Source: Planococcus salinus
GTDB taxonomy: Bacteria; Bacillota; Bacilli; Bacillales_A; Planococcaceae
Direction of reading: 5' to 3'
Length of the DNA: 64,000 nt
Assembly (NCBI RefSeq): GCF_003719725.1
Contig: NZ_RIAX01000010.1
Coordinates: forward strand, 1-64,000
A program made the position numbers and the translations under genes. Shown piece by piece: positions 8,054 to 16,781 of this stretch; positions within the stretch are counted from its first letter, which is position 1; each line of letters begins with the position of its first letter. The notes beneath the pieces were generated by a model. It was not told the DNA's origin. It ran no database searches and was given only the letters and a program-made list of their open reading frames with translations.

Positions 8054-9439
8054 CTATAATTTCTTTTCAATTCGCATCGCTATATCTTTGCCGTTTTGGA
8101 TGCACGCTCCAATGCCGACACCGTAATAGGAAGCACCAGCCAGGAAAACATCAGGGACAATTTCGTCCATTTTTCCCTCTAAGGCATCGACGGATGCTTT
8201 ATGTCCCATATGATAATTGGGCATGAGATTTTTCCAGTCGGTCACTTCTACAGTTTCCGGCTTTGCTTGGATGTTCAGGCTTTTCCGGATATCTCCCAGT
8301 GCGGCTTCGACCAATTGTTCCTGGGGCAGATCTTTCAGTTTCTCATAAGAAGGATTGGAACTTTTGTAAAACAAGCGGACGAGCAAATTTTGCGCCTGCG
8401 AAGTATGCGTCCACTTCCGGCTCGTCCATGTACAGGCGTTGCAGAGTATATCGTTGTTTTCCGACACGATAAAACCCGTCCCATCAGCAGGCAGCTGTGC
8501 GTCCGGCAGGGAAAAGCCAAGATAAACACTGATCAGCGTCGAGTTTTTAAAACTGCTGAAGTCATTATCCAATGCCGGCTGCTGAAGTATTTCCTGTGCC
8601 GTATTATGGGGAACCGCCAGGATCACATAATCTGCTTTCATGGTCTCACCATTATCCAAATGGATTTCATATTGACCGTTCGTTTTCGTCAGGCCTGTTG
8701 TGCCGACTCCTTTGAGAATGGTCGTGTCCTCCAGTTTTTCCTCCAAGCGATCGATCAGCACGCCCATTCCTTCGTCAAAGGAAATGAATTTCTTATTCGA
8801 TGCGCCCTGGAAGCGCTTTTTGTTTGCTTCCAAGCCTTTGATAATGCTGCCGTATTCATTTTTATAATCCACTAAATACGGCAACGTGGAAGCAAGTGTT
8901 AAATCGTATAAATCTCCTGAATACACACCGGACAGGACCGGCGCGATTTGGTTGTTGACCAGTTCTTTTCCCAGAAAAGCCTCCAGAAATTCACCGATTG
9001 AACTGTCGCGTGTAAACCGGTCATTTGGCGTATCAAAATCCTTCAACGCTTCTTTTTTCCCTTGCTCAGAAACAAGTGTGGAACTGAACAAGGCCTCTTT
9101 GCTCATCGGAATACCGAAAATCGTATCAGCCGGGATGGCGTGCAGTTTGTTGTTGGTATATAAATACGAAATGCCTGTCGCATTATAGACAAGACGGTCT
9201 TCCAACTGCAATTCCTCAATCAAAGGCATGACACTTTCGTTCCGTGCCACGATGGAATCCGCTCCCGTTTCCATGATGAATCCTTTGTCTTTCACCGTCC
9301 GGATTTTCCCGCCCAGCTGTTCTTCTTTTTCAATGAGCAGCAAGTCCAAATCCAGATTTTTTTCTTTTTTTAACTTCTGTATATAATGCATCGCTGAAAG
9401 GCCTGTGATGCCTCCCCCGATGACCACGACTGTTTTCAC
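8054..9439 (-). CDS. hemY: Coproporphyrinogen III / protoporphyrinogen IX oxidase (FAD)
   Basis: The 461-residue protein is a HemY/CgoX flavoenzyme that oxidises coproporphyrinogen III to coproporphyrin III in the Gram-positive haem pathway. It has the Rossmann motif VVVIGGGITGLSA at residues 3-15, the second FAD motif IEKEEQLGGKIRT, and the C-terminal FAD site VFLAGASYYGVGIGACIQ. Length is normal. The start is GTG 9439 with AAGGAGTGG upstream. It is not clustered with hemE or hemH here, and stands alone facing katA. No PerR box was seen before it. Confidence 0.93.
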   Translation of the reverse strand: MKTVVVIGGGITGLSAMHYIQKLKKEKNLDLDLLLIEKEEQLGGKIRTVKDKGFIMETGADSIVARNESVMPLIEELQLEDRLVYNATGISYLYTNNKLHAIPADTIFGIPMSKEALFSSTLVSEQGKKEALKDFDTPNDRFTRDSSIGEFLEAFLGKELVNNQIAPVLSGVYSGDLYDLTLASTLPYLVDYKNEYGSIIKGLEANKKRFQGASNKKFISFDEGMGVLIDRLEEKLEDTTILKGVGTTGLTKTNGQYEIHLDNGETMKADYVILAVPHNTAQEILQQPALDNDFSSFKNSTLISVYLGFSLPDAQLPADGTGFIVSENNDILCNACTWTSRKWTHTSQAQNLLVRLFYKSSNPSYEKLKDLPQEQLVEAALGDIRKSLNIQAKPETVEVTDWKNLMPNYHMGHKASVDALEGKMDEIVPDVFLAGASYYGVGIGACIQNGKDIAMRIEKKL

Positions 9440-9591
9440 TGCTATCCACTCCTTACTCTTCTCTTCATTTTACCAACAATTCCGTTAGACAACAGGAGGG
9501 ATTTTGTCTTTTTCTAAACGCTTTTGTTGCGTTTTGACTTTCAGACTGGTTTTATTAGGAGAGAAGCTTAGTTATGAAGGAGAGAATCGCC

Positions 9592-10152
9592 ATGAAAAAC
9601 GCAATCGATCAAAATATTATCGAGAGACGGTCAATCAAGAAATTCAAGACTGATGCTGTCGACGTGGAAGAAATCATCGAATTATTGAATGTCGCCAAAT
9701 GGGCGCCAAACCATACAGTGAACGAACCCTGGCGTTTCCAGCTGTACACGGGCGCCGGCAAAGAAAAGTTCGTTCGGGCGTTTATCGACGCCATGCCGAA
9801 AGAAGATGGCGAGACGCCGCAGAAAGTATTGAACAAAGCACAATATTTCCGGGATATCCCATTGCACCTGGTGGTCATCATGCCGGAAGACCCTCGCCAA
9901 AGAAGATGGGATGAAGATTACGGAGCCATATCGTCGCTGATCCAAAACTTCCAGCTGGCTGCCTGGGAACGGGGCATCGGCATGATTTGGCGGTCAAACG
10001 ACTGGATCTACAACCCGATTTTCAGAGACGCAATCGGTGTGGCTCCAGGTGAAAAAGTTGTGGCCACATTGATGATCGGTTATCCGAAACATGTGCCTGA
10101 AAAACGGGAACGGACCGATATCCGCGAAAAATTGACGATTATCGAGGAATGA
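9592..10152 (+). CDS. Nitroreductase family protein (FMN)
   Basis: A 186-residue nitroreductase-fold enzyme, resembling the YdjA/YodC group, that would reduce nitro compounds or quinones using FMN and NAD(P)H. Features are IIERRSIKKF (FMN phosphate contact), AKWAPNHTVNEPWRF, and the C-terminal GMIWRSNDW and VATLMIGYPK. ATG 9592 follows AAGGAGAG at good spacing; an ATG six codons earlier has a weaker site. Cytoplasmic. Single gene, ending in a bidirectional terminator. Confidence 0.88.
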   Translation: MKNAIDQNIIERRSIKKFKTDAVDVEEIIELLNVAKWAPNHTVNEPWRFQLYTGAGKEKFVRAFIDAMPKEDGETPQKVLNKAQYFRDIPLHLVVIMPEDPRQRRWDEDYGAISSLIQNFQLAAWERGIGMIWRSNDWIYNPIFRDAIGVAPGEKVVATLMIGYPKHVPEKRERTDIREKLTIIEE

Positions 10153-10198
10153 CCCTGAGATTCAGAGTTATTTTCTTTTGGACAACTGAAATTTTTCA

Positions 10199-10235
10199 AA
10201 AAAAGATGGCGCCGTTTGTGGCGCCATCTTTTTTC
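10199..10235. terminator. Bidirectional terminator
   Basis: AAAAAAGATGGCGCC pairs with GGCGCCATCTTTTTT around a 6-base loop, between convergent nitroreductase and coaW genes. Confidence 0.9.
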
Positions 10236-11039
10236 TTATTGAATTTCCGACATTGCCCCGACCGCTCCAGAAAACTCCCCGTTTTCCAGAAACAACGGCG
10301 TAGCCCCTCTCAAGATCGTATAGCTTTCCACGACTTCCTTCAGCAGGGGGTTATGGATAAACGAAGAGCCGATATAGATGATGATATCCACATCACATTG
10401 TTTCGCCGCCTGCACACTGACTGTACTGACCGTTTCGCCGACCAGGCCGACGACGGCTGCCAGCAACTCTTCTTTGGTTAATTCCCCGCAAGCAGTGAAA
10501 AGATGATTGCCGAAATTGCTGGCTGTCAATTCACCGGGAATTGGTGGTTCTTTTCCTTCATAAATATGTTTTACTTTCAAATCCACACGGTCCCGTGAAC
10601 CACTTCCCGCCAATTCTACAATTTCTTCAAAGTCGGTTACACCAGTCAGGAGACGGGACAAGCCGATCAACGTTCCGCCCCCAACACCACTGCCTCCGAG
10701 ACGCACTTGCTCATTGGACTGAATGCAGTGGATGGAAGTTCCGGTGCCGACATTGGTCACAAGATATTCCTTTTCTTCGCGTTTCATCCGGTCCAAAAGG
10801 AATTGGACCCCGTGATGAGTAGCCTCAAATTCCACCATTTCCTTCGCTTTTTTATCCAGCAAAGAAAGAAGGACTCCGGACTTGCCGCCGGTCACACAAA
10901 CTTTGCTGTTGTCCAAACCATTCACCCAGGCAGCGACCTTTTCGATTTCTGCAACGGGGTATTTAACGAACTGGAGCACTCCTTTTTCGGTGTAGGCTAC
11001 TTTGATCAAGGTGCCGCCCGCATCTATTCCGACAATCAT
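10236..11039 (-). CDS. coaW: Type II pantothenate kinase
   Basis: The 267-residue protein matches the Staphylococcus-type (type II) pantothenate kinase, the first step of CoA synthesis. It has the ASKHA phosphate loop IDAGGTLIKVAY (residues 5-16), the NVGTGTSIH adenosine-site loop and GGGTLIGLSRLLTG. ATG 11039 opens the conserved MIVGIDAGGT start; GAGTGGGTG upstream is a fair ribosome site. The longer frame upstream has no family similarity. Cytoplasmic, monocistronic. Confidence 0.93.
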   Translation of the reverse strand: MIVGIDAGGTLIKVAYTEKGVLQFVKYPVAEIEKVAAWVNGLDNSKVCVTGGKSGVLLSLLDKKAKEMVEFEATHHGVQFLLDRMKREEKEYLVTNVGTGTSIHCIQSNEQVRLGGSGVGGGTLIGLSRLLTGVTDFEEIVELAGSGSRDRVDLKVKHIYEGKEPPIPGELTASNFGNHLFTACGELTKEELLAAVVGLVGETVSTVSVQAAKQCDVDIIIYIGSSFIHNPLLKEVVESYTILRGATPLFLENGEFSGAVGAMSEIQ

Positions 11040-11169
11040 ATTTACACCCACTCTTTCTTGCACATTACTTTTCAGAACACCCGCATATTTCTTTGCACGA
11101 TAAAATTCTATCACAGTCCTTCTCAAAGAAGTTCAGAAACAGCCTGTGCACACTTGCTGCTCTTATTTC

Positions 11170-12249
11170 TTATGTATCCAGAAAGTTTTTACCGACCAAT
11201 TCTTTGGAATGAAGGATAAATTCCTGCACAAGTTTAACGCTGTTTTCCAAATCCGCCAGGTCCACAATCTCAATCGGGGAATGTGTATAGCGGGAAGGAA
11301 TCGAAACCACCCCGGAAGATACGCCCGTGGAAGTCATATGGATGGCACCTGCATCCGTGCCGATTCCCATAAAGATTTCCTGCTGGTAAGGGATGTTCTT
11401 TTCAACAGCCACTTTTTCGAGCAGACCTGACACAAGGGGATGCGCAATCAGCGAGCGGTCTGCAATTTTAATGCAGGGGCCGGCTCCCAGTTTTCTGGTC
11501 CCTGTCATCAATACGTCATGCGTATCGCTTGTCGGCGTCGTATCGATGGCCAGTGCAAAGTCCGGATGAAACTTCGGAGAAAGGACAGAGGCTCCTCTGA
11601 GACCAACTTCTTCCTGTACTGTAAAAACGAAATGAACATCGCCGTGTGAAAGGTCCGGATTTTGCCGGAAGTTTTGAATCAGTTGAATCAGCAGCGCGCA
11701 TCCTGCCCGGTCATCAAGCCCTTTGCCGACGACGCGATTGCGCTTTTTGTCTCCCACCAGTTTCAGTTCACTGCCGTAACTGACCGGCTGTCCGACTTTG
11801 ACACCCATTTCGAGTACTTCTTCTTTTGATGACGCCCCTATATCAATATACATGTCACGGTGTGACGCAATCCGTTTCGGATCGTCCCATTTTGCGTAAT
11901 GGGCAGACAGCGTGCCGATCACTCCATTTACATACCCTTCCGCTCCTTTGACCGTTACCGGTTGCGCCAGCAGAATGCGGTTGTCAAAACCGCCGAGTTG
12001 TTCAAAACGAAGTGTTCCGTTGTCTTCAATTTTCTTCACGACAAAACCGATTTCGTCCGCATGGGCGGCCAGCAGGATGGACGGCATCTCTGCATCCGTT
12101 GCTTTGATGGTAGCAATAACATTTCCTAATGCATCAACTTCCACTTCGTCCACTTTATCTGCCACTTCATTTACTATGTATCGCTGAACATCCTGTTCAA
12201 AACCGCTTGGTCCTACTTTTTCACATAATTCTTTCAATAATTGATACAA
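11170..12249 (-). CDS. M42 family metallopeptidase (glutamyl/leucyl aminopeptidase type)
   Basis: A 359-residue dinuclear zinc aminopeptidase, of the YsdC/FrvX/CelM group that forms large cytoplasmic complexes. Metal ligands and catalytic residues are in LLAAHADEIGF (H63), GLDDRAG, QEEVGLRG and AIDTTP. I chose TTG 12249 because GGAG lies 8 bases upstream and the protein then starts YQLLKELCEKVGPSGFE, as family members do. A GTG 24 codons further up is possible but adds sequence with no family match. Confidence 0.9.
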   Translation of the reverse strand: MYQLLKELCEKVGPSGFEQDVQRYIVNEVADKVDEVEVDALGNVIATIKATDAEMPSILLAAHADEIGFVVKKIEDNGTLRFEQLGGFDNRILLAQPVTVKGAEGYVNGVIGTLSAHYAKWDDPKRIASHRDMYIDIGASSKEEVLEMGVKVGQPVSYGSELKLVGDKKRNRVVGKGLDDRAGCALLIQLIQNFRQNPDLSHGDVHFVFTVQEEVGLRGASVLSPKFHPDFALAIDTTPTSDTHDVLMTGTRKLGAGPCIKIADRSLIAHPLVSGLLEKVAVEKNIPYQQEIFMGIGTDAGAIHMTSTGVSSGVVSIPSRYTHSPIEIVDLADLENSVKLVQEFILHSKELVGKNFLDT

Positions 12250-12415
12250 TTCAACCACTCCAGTCTTTTGTTCCTGTTCGACTGCAGGAACGATTGGTTT
12301 AACTTGTCCGGTTTTTACCACTATGTAAGCAGACCTTATTAATTATAAAGATTTCTCCGCTGAATATCCATGAAATCATTCATTTTTCTAAATAGAACGA
12401 TAACTTAAAATGCCA

Positions 12416-12451
12416 AACAAGCCGCTCTTAGGTTCCGGTAAGGCGGCTTGT
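12416..12451 (-). terminator. Terminator of the DMT transporter gene
   Basis: ACAAGCCGC pairs with GCGGCTTGT across a 17-base loop that itself can pair in part; T-rich on the minus strand side. Confidence 0.6.
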
Positions 12452-13345
12452 TCACGGTTCTCTCTTTACTTGTGTAGTCATAATTACGCCGGCAATGACC
12501 AGCAGCGCACCGAGTATGTGCATGGAGGTGATGGTTTCACCCAGCCAGAAGTATGCACCAGCCATTGTCGCGACGGGAAGGAAATTCAAAAATACCGAAG
12601 CACGGGAAGCCCCCAACAGGCCCACTGCCCGGTTGTAGAGGAGCAAGGCAATAAAAGAAGGGAATATCCCCAAATACAGCAGGCCTGCAACAAGACCCGG
12701 CGCTTCAGCCAGCAGCTGAATGGAAAAGCCGGTCATATACCACTCGATCAGAACCAGTGGCCCCAGTACCAGCAGCGAAATGCCGGTCATCACGAGAAGC
12801 GCGCCGTAGGAAGGAAATAAATGCATATATTGTTTGACTGTAATGGAATAGACCGCCCAGCAAATGATGGCTCCAACCATGATGCCGTCCCCTGCGTTCC
12901 ATGGCATTGCAGCGACTTGGAAAATGCGCCCGTCCATGACAACCCAGACCGAGCCCAGTAAAGACACAAGGATTCCCAACCATTGGATGCCGCGCAACTG
13001 TTCTTTCAGGACCACTGCGCTCATCAGCGCAGTAGCTGCCGGTATGACCGCTTCCAGCACGGAAGCGTTGGTGGCCGTAGTAAATTGTAAGGCTCCATAA
13101 AGAAAGGCATTAAAGAAAGCAATACCGGTCAGCGTCATCAACAGAAATGGTTTTTTGTAATGGATAAATGTGCTTTTATACTGCCAGGCGCTGCGGAATC
13201 CGAGTGGAAACAAGACGATAAAAGCGATCAGCAGGCGGAAAAAGGATATGGTGACAGGCGGCAAATCATTGACTGCTTTGCCGACCAGGATATTACCGGC
13301 ATAGAACACAACCACTAATATCAACAGAACATATGGATGGCTGAT
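12452..13345 (-). CDS. EamA/DMT-family exporter with ten membrane segments
   Basis: A drug/metabolite transporter of about 297 residues with two EamA repeats (roughly 5-135 and 150-290). Substrate unknown; relatives export amino acids or metabolites. Family members start with HPYxLLxLxxxFWAGN, and here SHPYVLLILVVVFYAGN is encoded, but no ATG, GTG or TTG precedes it after the in-frame stop at 13361-13363. GAAGG lies 6 bases before an ATC codon at 13345, which I use as the likely but unusual start. The first conventional start is TTG 13324, which has no ribosome site and would remove the first seven residues. Confidence 0.75.
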   Translation of the reverse strand: MSHPYVLLILVVVFYAGNILVGKAVNDLPPVTISFFRLLIAFIVLFPLGFRSAWQYKSTFIHYKKPFLLMTLTGIAFFNAFLYGALQFTTATNASVLEAVIPAATALMSAVVLKEQLRGIQWLGILVSLLGSVWVVMDGRIFQVAAMPWNAGDGIMVGAIICWAVYSITVKQYMHLFPSYGALLVMTGISLLVLGPLVLIEWYMTGFSIQLLAEAPGLVAGLLYLGIFPSFIALLLYNRAVGLLGASRASVFLNFLPVATMAGAYFWLGETITSMHILGALLVIAGVIMTTQVKREP

Positions 13346-13386
13346 ACTGCACCTTCTTTCTCAAGCCGGCTGCTGCAGATTGCCGG

Positions 13387-14391
13387 CTATTTGACTTCTG
13401 GTTTCGTTTCCTGGTTAATGCCGAAGGAAGAATTGAACAGCTTAAACAACTGCTCAAATTTGCTGACAATATCAAGTGCCAACAGTCCGTTTCCTTCCGC
13501 TGTTTTCGGATAACCGAGAGGGACCGTTCTGCGCACAAGCTGGGCATACAATTCCCCTTCTGTCAGTTTTCTCTGAAATTCAGCTTCTGCAATGTTTCGG
13601 AGCAATGCCAGAGCCCCCGAGATATGGGGTGTCGCCATTGACGTTCCGGACAATGTAGCGTATTTGCCGCCGGGATAGGCGGAGTAGATATTGACACCGG
13701 GCGCCACCAAGTCGACTTCGTTATTGGTATTGCTGAAAGAAGCGATTTTCTTATTGAAATCAACAGCCCCCACCTGGATCACTTCTCCATAAGCACCCGG
13801 ATAGGCGTATTCATCGGTTTCCGGGCTCGCATCTCCTTCGTTGCCTGCGGCACAGACCACCGGGATACCGGCATCCACCGCCCGTTTTACAGCTTTATAC
13901 AGTTCCGGAACATCCGTCGGTCCACCAAGCGACATGGAAATGACACTGGTTTTTTCACCGTTCGGTCCTTCCCAATCCAATGCATAGTGGATGCCGTTGA
14001 TGATGCTGGTGTAATCACCACCACCTTCACCGCTCAGCACTTTTAAAATCAGCAGTTTCGCTTCCGGGGCGACTCCCGCAATGCCGCCACCTTTTCTCAA
14101 AGAAGCCGCCGCTGTACCGGCCACGTGCGTCCCATGGCCATTGTTATCGTCATAGTTTTCTTCATCCGAGTCATAATCCGGTGTGAAATTCCGGCCGCCG
14201 ATAATCCGGTCCTTTAAATCAGGATGATCCGGCTGACATCCAGTGTCCAGTATAGCGATGACATTGCCTTTTCCTTTTTCTGCCGCTTCCCAGACTTCCG
14301 GTGCCTGGATCATCCTCACCCCTTCCGGAATCTGTGGAGCCACAGCGTGAATTGCCTCAATACGATAAGGAATCAAATGCATATAACTCAT
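13387..14391 (-). CDS. Intracellular subtilisin-like serine protease (IspA type)
   Basis: A 334-residue S8 peptidase without a signal peptide. The catalytic triad is D49 (AILDTG), H86 (GHGTHVAG) and S251 (GTSMATPHISG), with oxyanion N184. The N-terminal LIPY motif (residues 6-9) is the sequence that blocks the active site in B. subtilis intracellular protease precursors, so the enzyme is probably made as a zymogen and activated by N-terminal processing. ATG 14391 follows AAAGGAGGGG. Likely role is bulk protein turnover in stationary phase. The DMT transporter gene follows after a 41-base gap. Confidence 0.93.
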   Translation of the reverse strand: MSYMHLIPYRIEAIHAVAPQIPEGVRMIQAPEVWEAAEKGKGNVIAILDTGCQPDHPDLKDRIIGGRNFTPDYDSDEENYDDNNGHGTHVAGTAAASLRKGGGIAGVAPEAKLLILKVLSGEGGGDYTSIINGIHYALDWEGPNGEKTSVISMSLGGPTDVPELYKAVKRAVDAGIPVVCAAGNEGDASPETDEYAYPGAYGEVIQVGAVDFNKKIASFSNTNNEVDLVAPGVNIYSAYPGGKYATLSGTSMATPHISGALALLRNIAEAEFQRKLTEGELYAQLVRRTVPLGYPKTAEGNGLLALDIVSKFEQLFKLFNSSFGINQETKPEVK

Positions 14392-14482
14392 CCGTTTTCC
14401 CCTCCTTTTACTTTATTTTACCATTAATGCTTTCATTCACTGAATAGTTAGAAACCATAAATCTTTTCAATTTCTCCGGGTT

Positions 14483-15232
14483 TCAGTTTTTCAGCAATTG
14501 CATTCGCTGGTTGAATAAAGTCGGATAGGACAAAAACCCGAGCATGATGCTGGTGACCGCTGCAGTGGTCAGCAGCAAAAATAAAATGAGCAGCTGGAAC
14601 TGAACAGCTTGAATCGGATCTGCACCGGCAATAATCTGGCCGCTCATCATACCGGGCAGCTGCACGAGGCCGACTGTTTTTTGGCTTTCGATGGTCGGAA
14701 TCATACTGGCTTTGATCGAATCGATCAATTGTTTGTGGATTGCCTGTTTCGGGGTACCGCCAAGAGACAAGATCAGTTCGGTTGCTTCCTGATTTGACTC
14801 TACTTCCGCCGTAAACCGATTCAGGAAGAGAATCGATAAAACCATTGAATTCCCAATGACCATCCCGCTGATAGAGATGATGTACTGGGCTGTTGGGGGG
14901 GTAATCTGGAATCCGAGTAAGATGCTTTGTGTCAGCACTTCAACAAACACCAATGTGACGGCAACTTTCCATGTGATCCCTTTAATCGCCGCACCCTTTT
15001 TCTGAGCATTATGCGTGGCCGCCACAATCATCAGCGTCACCATTAAAAAGATATACACAAGACTTTCCGATTCAAAGACGAACTTCAGCACATATCCAAT
15101 CAGCAATAATTGGATGATGGAACGGATCGTCGCGATGATGGTGTCTTTTTCCAGTCCCAGGTTGAGGGTTTTTGACAATAAGAGGGGGATGACGACGAAG
15201 ATGAGCGTAATCGATAATGTTAAATAGCTCAT
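14483..15232 (-). CDS. fetB: ABC transporter permease, UPF0014/FetB family
   Basis: A 249-residue integral membrane protein with about seven hydrophobic segments, matching UPF0014 (FetB, YbbM). The E. coli FetAB pair exports iron and protects from peroxide; the substrate here is inferred from the family. Conserved stretches include ISGMVIGNSMV and the cytoplasmic ELILSLGGTPKQAI coupling region. ATG 15232 overlaps the ATPase stop by 4 bases, so translation is coupled. The ferritin gene just upstream supports an iron role. Confidence 0.88.
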   Translation of the reverse strand: MSYLTLSITLIFVVIPLLLSKTLNLGLEKDTIIATIRSIIQLLLIGYVLKFVFESESLVYIFLMVTLMIVAATHNAQKKGAAIKGITWKVAVTLVFVEVLTQSILLGFQITPPTAQYIISISGMVIGNSMVLSILFLNRFTAEVESNQEATELILSLGGTPKQAIHKQLIDSIKASMIPTIESQKTVGLVQLPGMMSGQIIAGADPIQAVQFQLLILFLLLTTAAVTSIMLGFLSYPTLFNQRMQLLKN

Positions 15233-15960
15233 TTCTCTTCCCCCTTCACAAATCGTTTTACTTTGTCATTTGTCGGGTTTTCCAATAAGCTGCTTTCGCC
15301 ACTTTCCATTACTTCCCCTTCCATCATCACCCAGGTAAAATCACCGATTTCCAACGCCTGTTGGAGGTTGTGCGTAATCCAAATGATGGTTGTCCCGTAT
15401 TTTCTGTTGATATGAACAATGAGTTCTTCAATTTCCTTCATCGATTTTCTGTCGAGAGAAGAAGTGATTTCATCCAACAGCAAAATCTCCGGTTTATTGA
15501 CCAGCGTTCGGGCAATTGAAACTTTCTGCCGTTGCCCACCCGACAAATCGCTTACTTTGCGCTGCAAAAAACTTTTGTCGAGTCCGACATCCTCCACCAA
15601 TTGCACAGCTTCCGTTTCGGGCAGCTTACGGCCCCGCAGTTCCATTGGCAAGTTCAGGTTATCGTAGACGGTGCCACTGATCATCGGTGCGCTTTGCAAA
15701 GCCAGCCCGACAAGCCGCCGCAGTTCAATCGGATCATAGTCCTCGATCGGTTTCCCTTTGATATAAATCACGCCGCTGTCCGGAGAGAGCAGTCCGTTGC
15801 ACAGCTTTAATAAAGTGGTCTTTCCCGCTCCTGAAGGTCCGACCAGTGTAGTGATTTTCCCTTCCGGAAAAGACCCTGTAACCCCTTTTACTATATGTAC
15901 AGCTTTCGTCGAAAAATCCACTTGGTTGAAATGCACAGCCGGTTTGTAACTGGTCGTCAT
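15229..15960 (-). CDS. fetA: ABC transporter ATPase, FetA type
   Basis: A 243-residue ABC ATPase. Walker A is GPSGAGKTTLL, the signature is DLSGGQRQKVSIARTL, Walker B is ILLLDEITSSLD, and the switch histidine is in WITHNLQQA. It pairs with the FetB-like permease encoded next. ATG 15960 is preferred to a GTG three codons up because AAAGGAAG then has an 8-base spacing. The ferritin gene ends 60 bases upstream, so storage and export of iron may be adjacent functions. Confidence 0.9.
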   Translation of the reverse strand: MTTSYKPAVHFNQVDFSTKAVHIVKGVTGSFPEGKITTLVGPSGAGKTTLLKLCNGLLSPDSGVIYIKGKPIEDYDPIELRRLVGLALQSAPMISGTVYDNLNLPMELRGRKLPETEAVQLVEDVGLDKSFLQRKVSDLSGGQRQKVSIARTLVNKPEILLLDEITSSLDRKSMKEIEELIVHINRKYGTTIIWITHNLQQALEIGDFTWVMMEGEVMESGESSLLENPTNDKVKRFVKGEEK

Positions 15961-15977
15961 GTTCTTCACTTCCTTTC

Positions 15978-16013
15978 AAAAAGAAAACAGCACACAAGCA
16001 GCGTGTGCTGTTT
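15978..16013 (-). terminator. Ferritin gene terminator
   Basis: AAACAGCACAC (15985-15995) pairs with GTGTGCTGTTT (16003-16013); T run on the minus strand. Confidence 0.85.
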
Positions 16014-16019
16014 CGCCTG

Positions 16020-16517
16020 TCACTCTTCCAATTTGCGTGCGGCGAATTCGTCGTTCATCTTCAGGAAGTATTCGCCACCTTCCCCAGCACCTTTTAATCG
16101 TGTAATGATATCCCGAAACATTTTCTCTTCTTCCATCTGCTCTTCGATAAACCAATCCAGGAAAGACAAGGTGGCGTGCTCCTGCAGTTCATCGGCCAAC
16201 GTCACGAGCGCGTAAATATTGCTTGTCACTTCTTTTTCCTGCGCCAATGAACTTTCTACAACATCCATGGCACTGACGTAGTTGTTTTTCGGTTCAGATA
16301 AAGACTGCACGACCGGTTTTTCGTCCATAGTCACTAAATACTCATAAAACTTCATCGCGTGGAAATGTTCTTCTCTCGATTGCACTAAATAGAAATTAGC
16401 AAATCCATGATACCCTTTTTCTGAAAAATACGCCGCCATTGCCGTGTACGAGTGAGCCGCCTGCAACTCGTTGTTGAATTGATCGTTTAGGGCCTGTGTC
16501 AGTTTTTCCGGTAGCAT
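16020..16517 (-). CDS. ftnA: Ferritin
   Basis: A 165-residue non-haem ferritin that oxidises and stores iron in 24-subunit shells. Ferroxidase ligands are visible as E17, E50 and H53 (SREEHFHAMKFYEYL), and a second set in the fourth helix (SFLDWFIEEQMEEE). ATG 16517 has GAGGAGGAA upstream. Its promoter carries a PerR/Fur-type box just after the -10 element, so it should be repressed by a Fur-family regulator. Length is typical of bacterial ferritins. Confidence 0.95.
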   Translation of the reverse strand: MLPEKLTQALNDQFNNELQAAHSYTAMAAYFSEKGYHGFANFYLVQSREEHFHAMKFYEYLVTMDEKPVVQSLSEPKNNYVSAMDVVESSLAQEKEVTSNIYALVTLADELQEHATLSFLDWFIEEQMEEEKMFRDIITRLKGAGEGGEYFLKMNDEFAARKLEE

Positions 16518-16540
16518 TGTGTATTCCTCCTCTTTCTTAT

Positions 16541-16555
16541 TTAGAATCATTCTAA
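16541..16555. promoter_or_regulatory. PerR/Fur-type box at the ferritin transcription start
   Basis: TTAGAATCATTCTAA is a perfect 7-1-7 inverted repeat with two symmetric changes from the PerR consensus. It begins 8 bases downstream of the -10 element, a repressing position. Confidence 0.75.
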
Positions 16556-16562
16556 TGTAGAT

Positions 16563-16592
16563 ACTATACCATACCCCTATTTAAAAAATCAA
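16563..16592 (-). promoter_or_regulatory. Ferritin promoter
   Basis: On the minus strand TTGATT (16592-16587), an 18-base spacer, then TATAGT (16568-16563). Confidence 0.7.
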
Positions 16593-16660
16593 AACAAATG
16601 AGAATTTTATATCTAATTGATAATGAAACTCATCAATAACAATCTTATAATACCTTTAAA

Positions 16661-16675
16661 TGATAATAATTATTA
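16661..16675. promoter_or_regulatory. Second Fur/PerR-like box between ferritin and ribA
   Basis: TGATAATAATTATTA differs at one position from the 7-1-7 Fur consensus TGATAATNATTATCA. It is 60 bases before the predicted ribA -10 (TATGAT, 16735-16740). A further imperfect dyad (TTGAT...ATCAA, about 16617-16636) lies close by. Which gene they serve is unclear. Confidence 0.5.
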
Positions 16676-16781
16676 TTTATCTGCAGATAACGACCACTTG
16701 ATGCTTACTGCTTACTTTTAGTAACTTATTGTAGTATGATAACTTTATAGAAACGCTATTCAGTAGATACGGAGGATTTCC

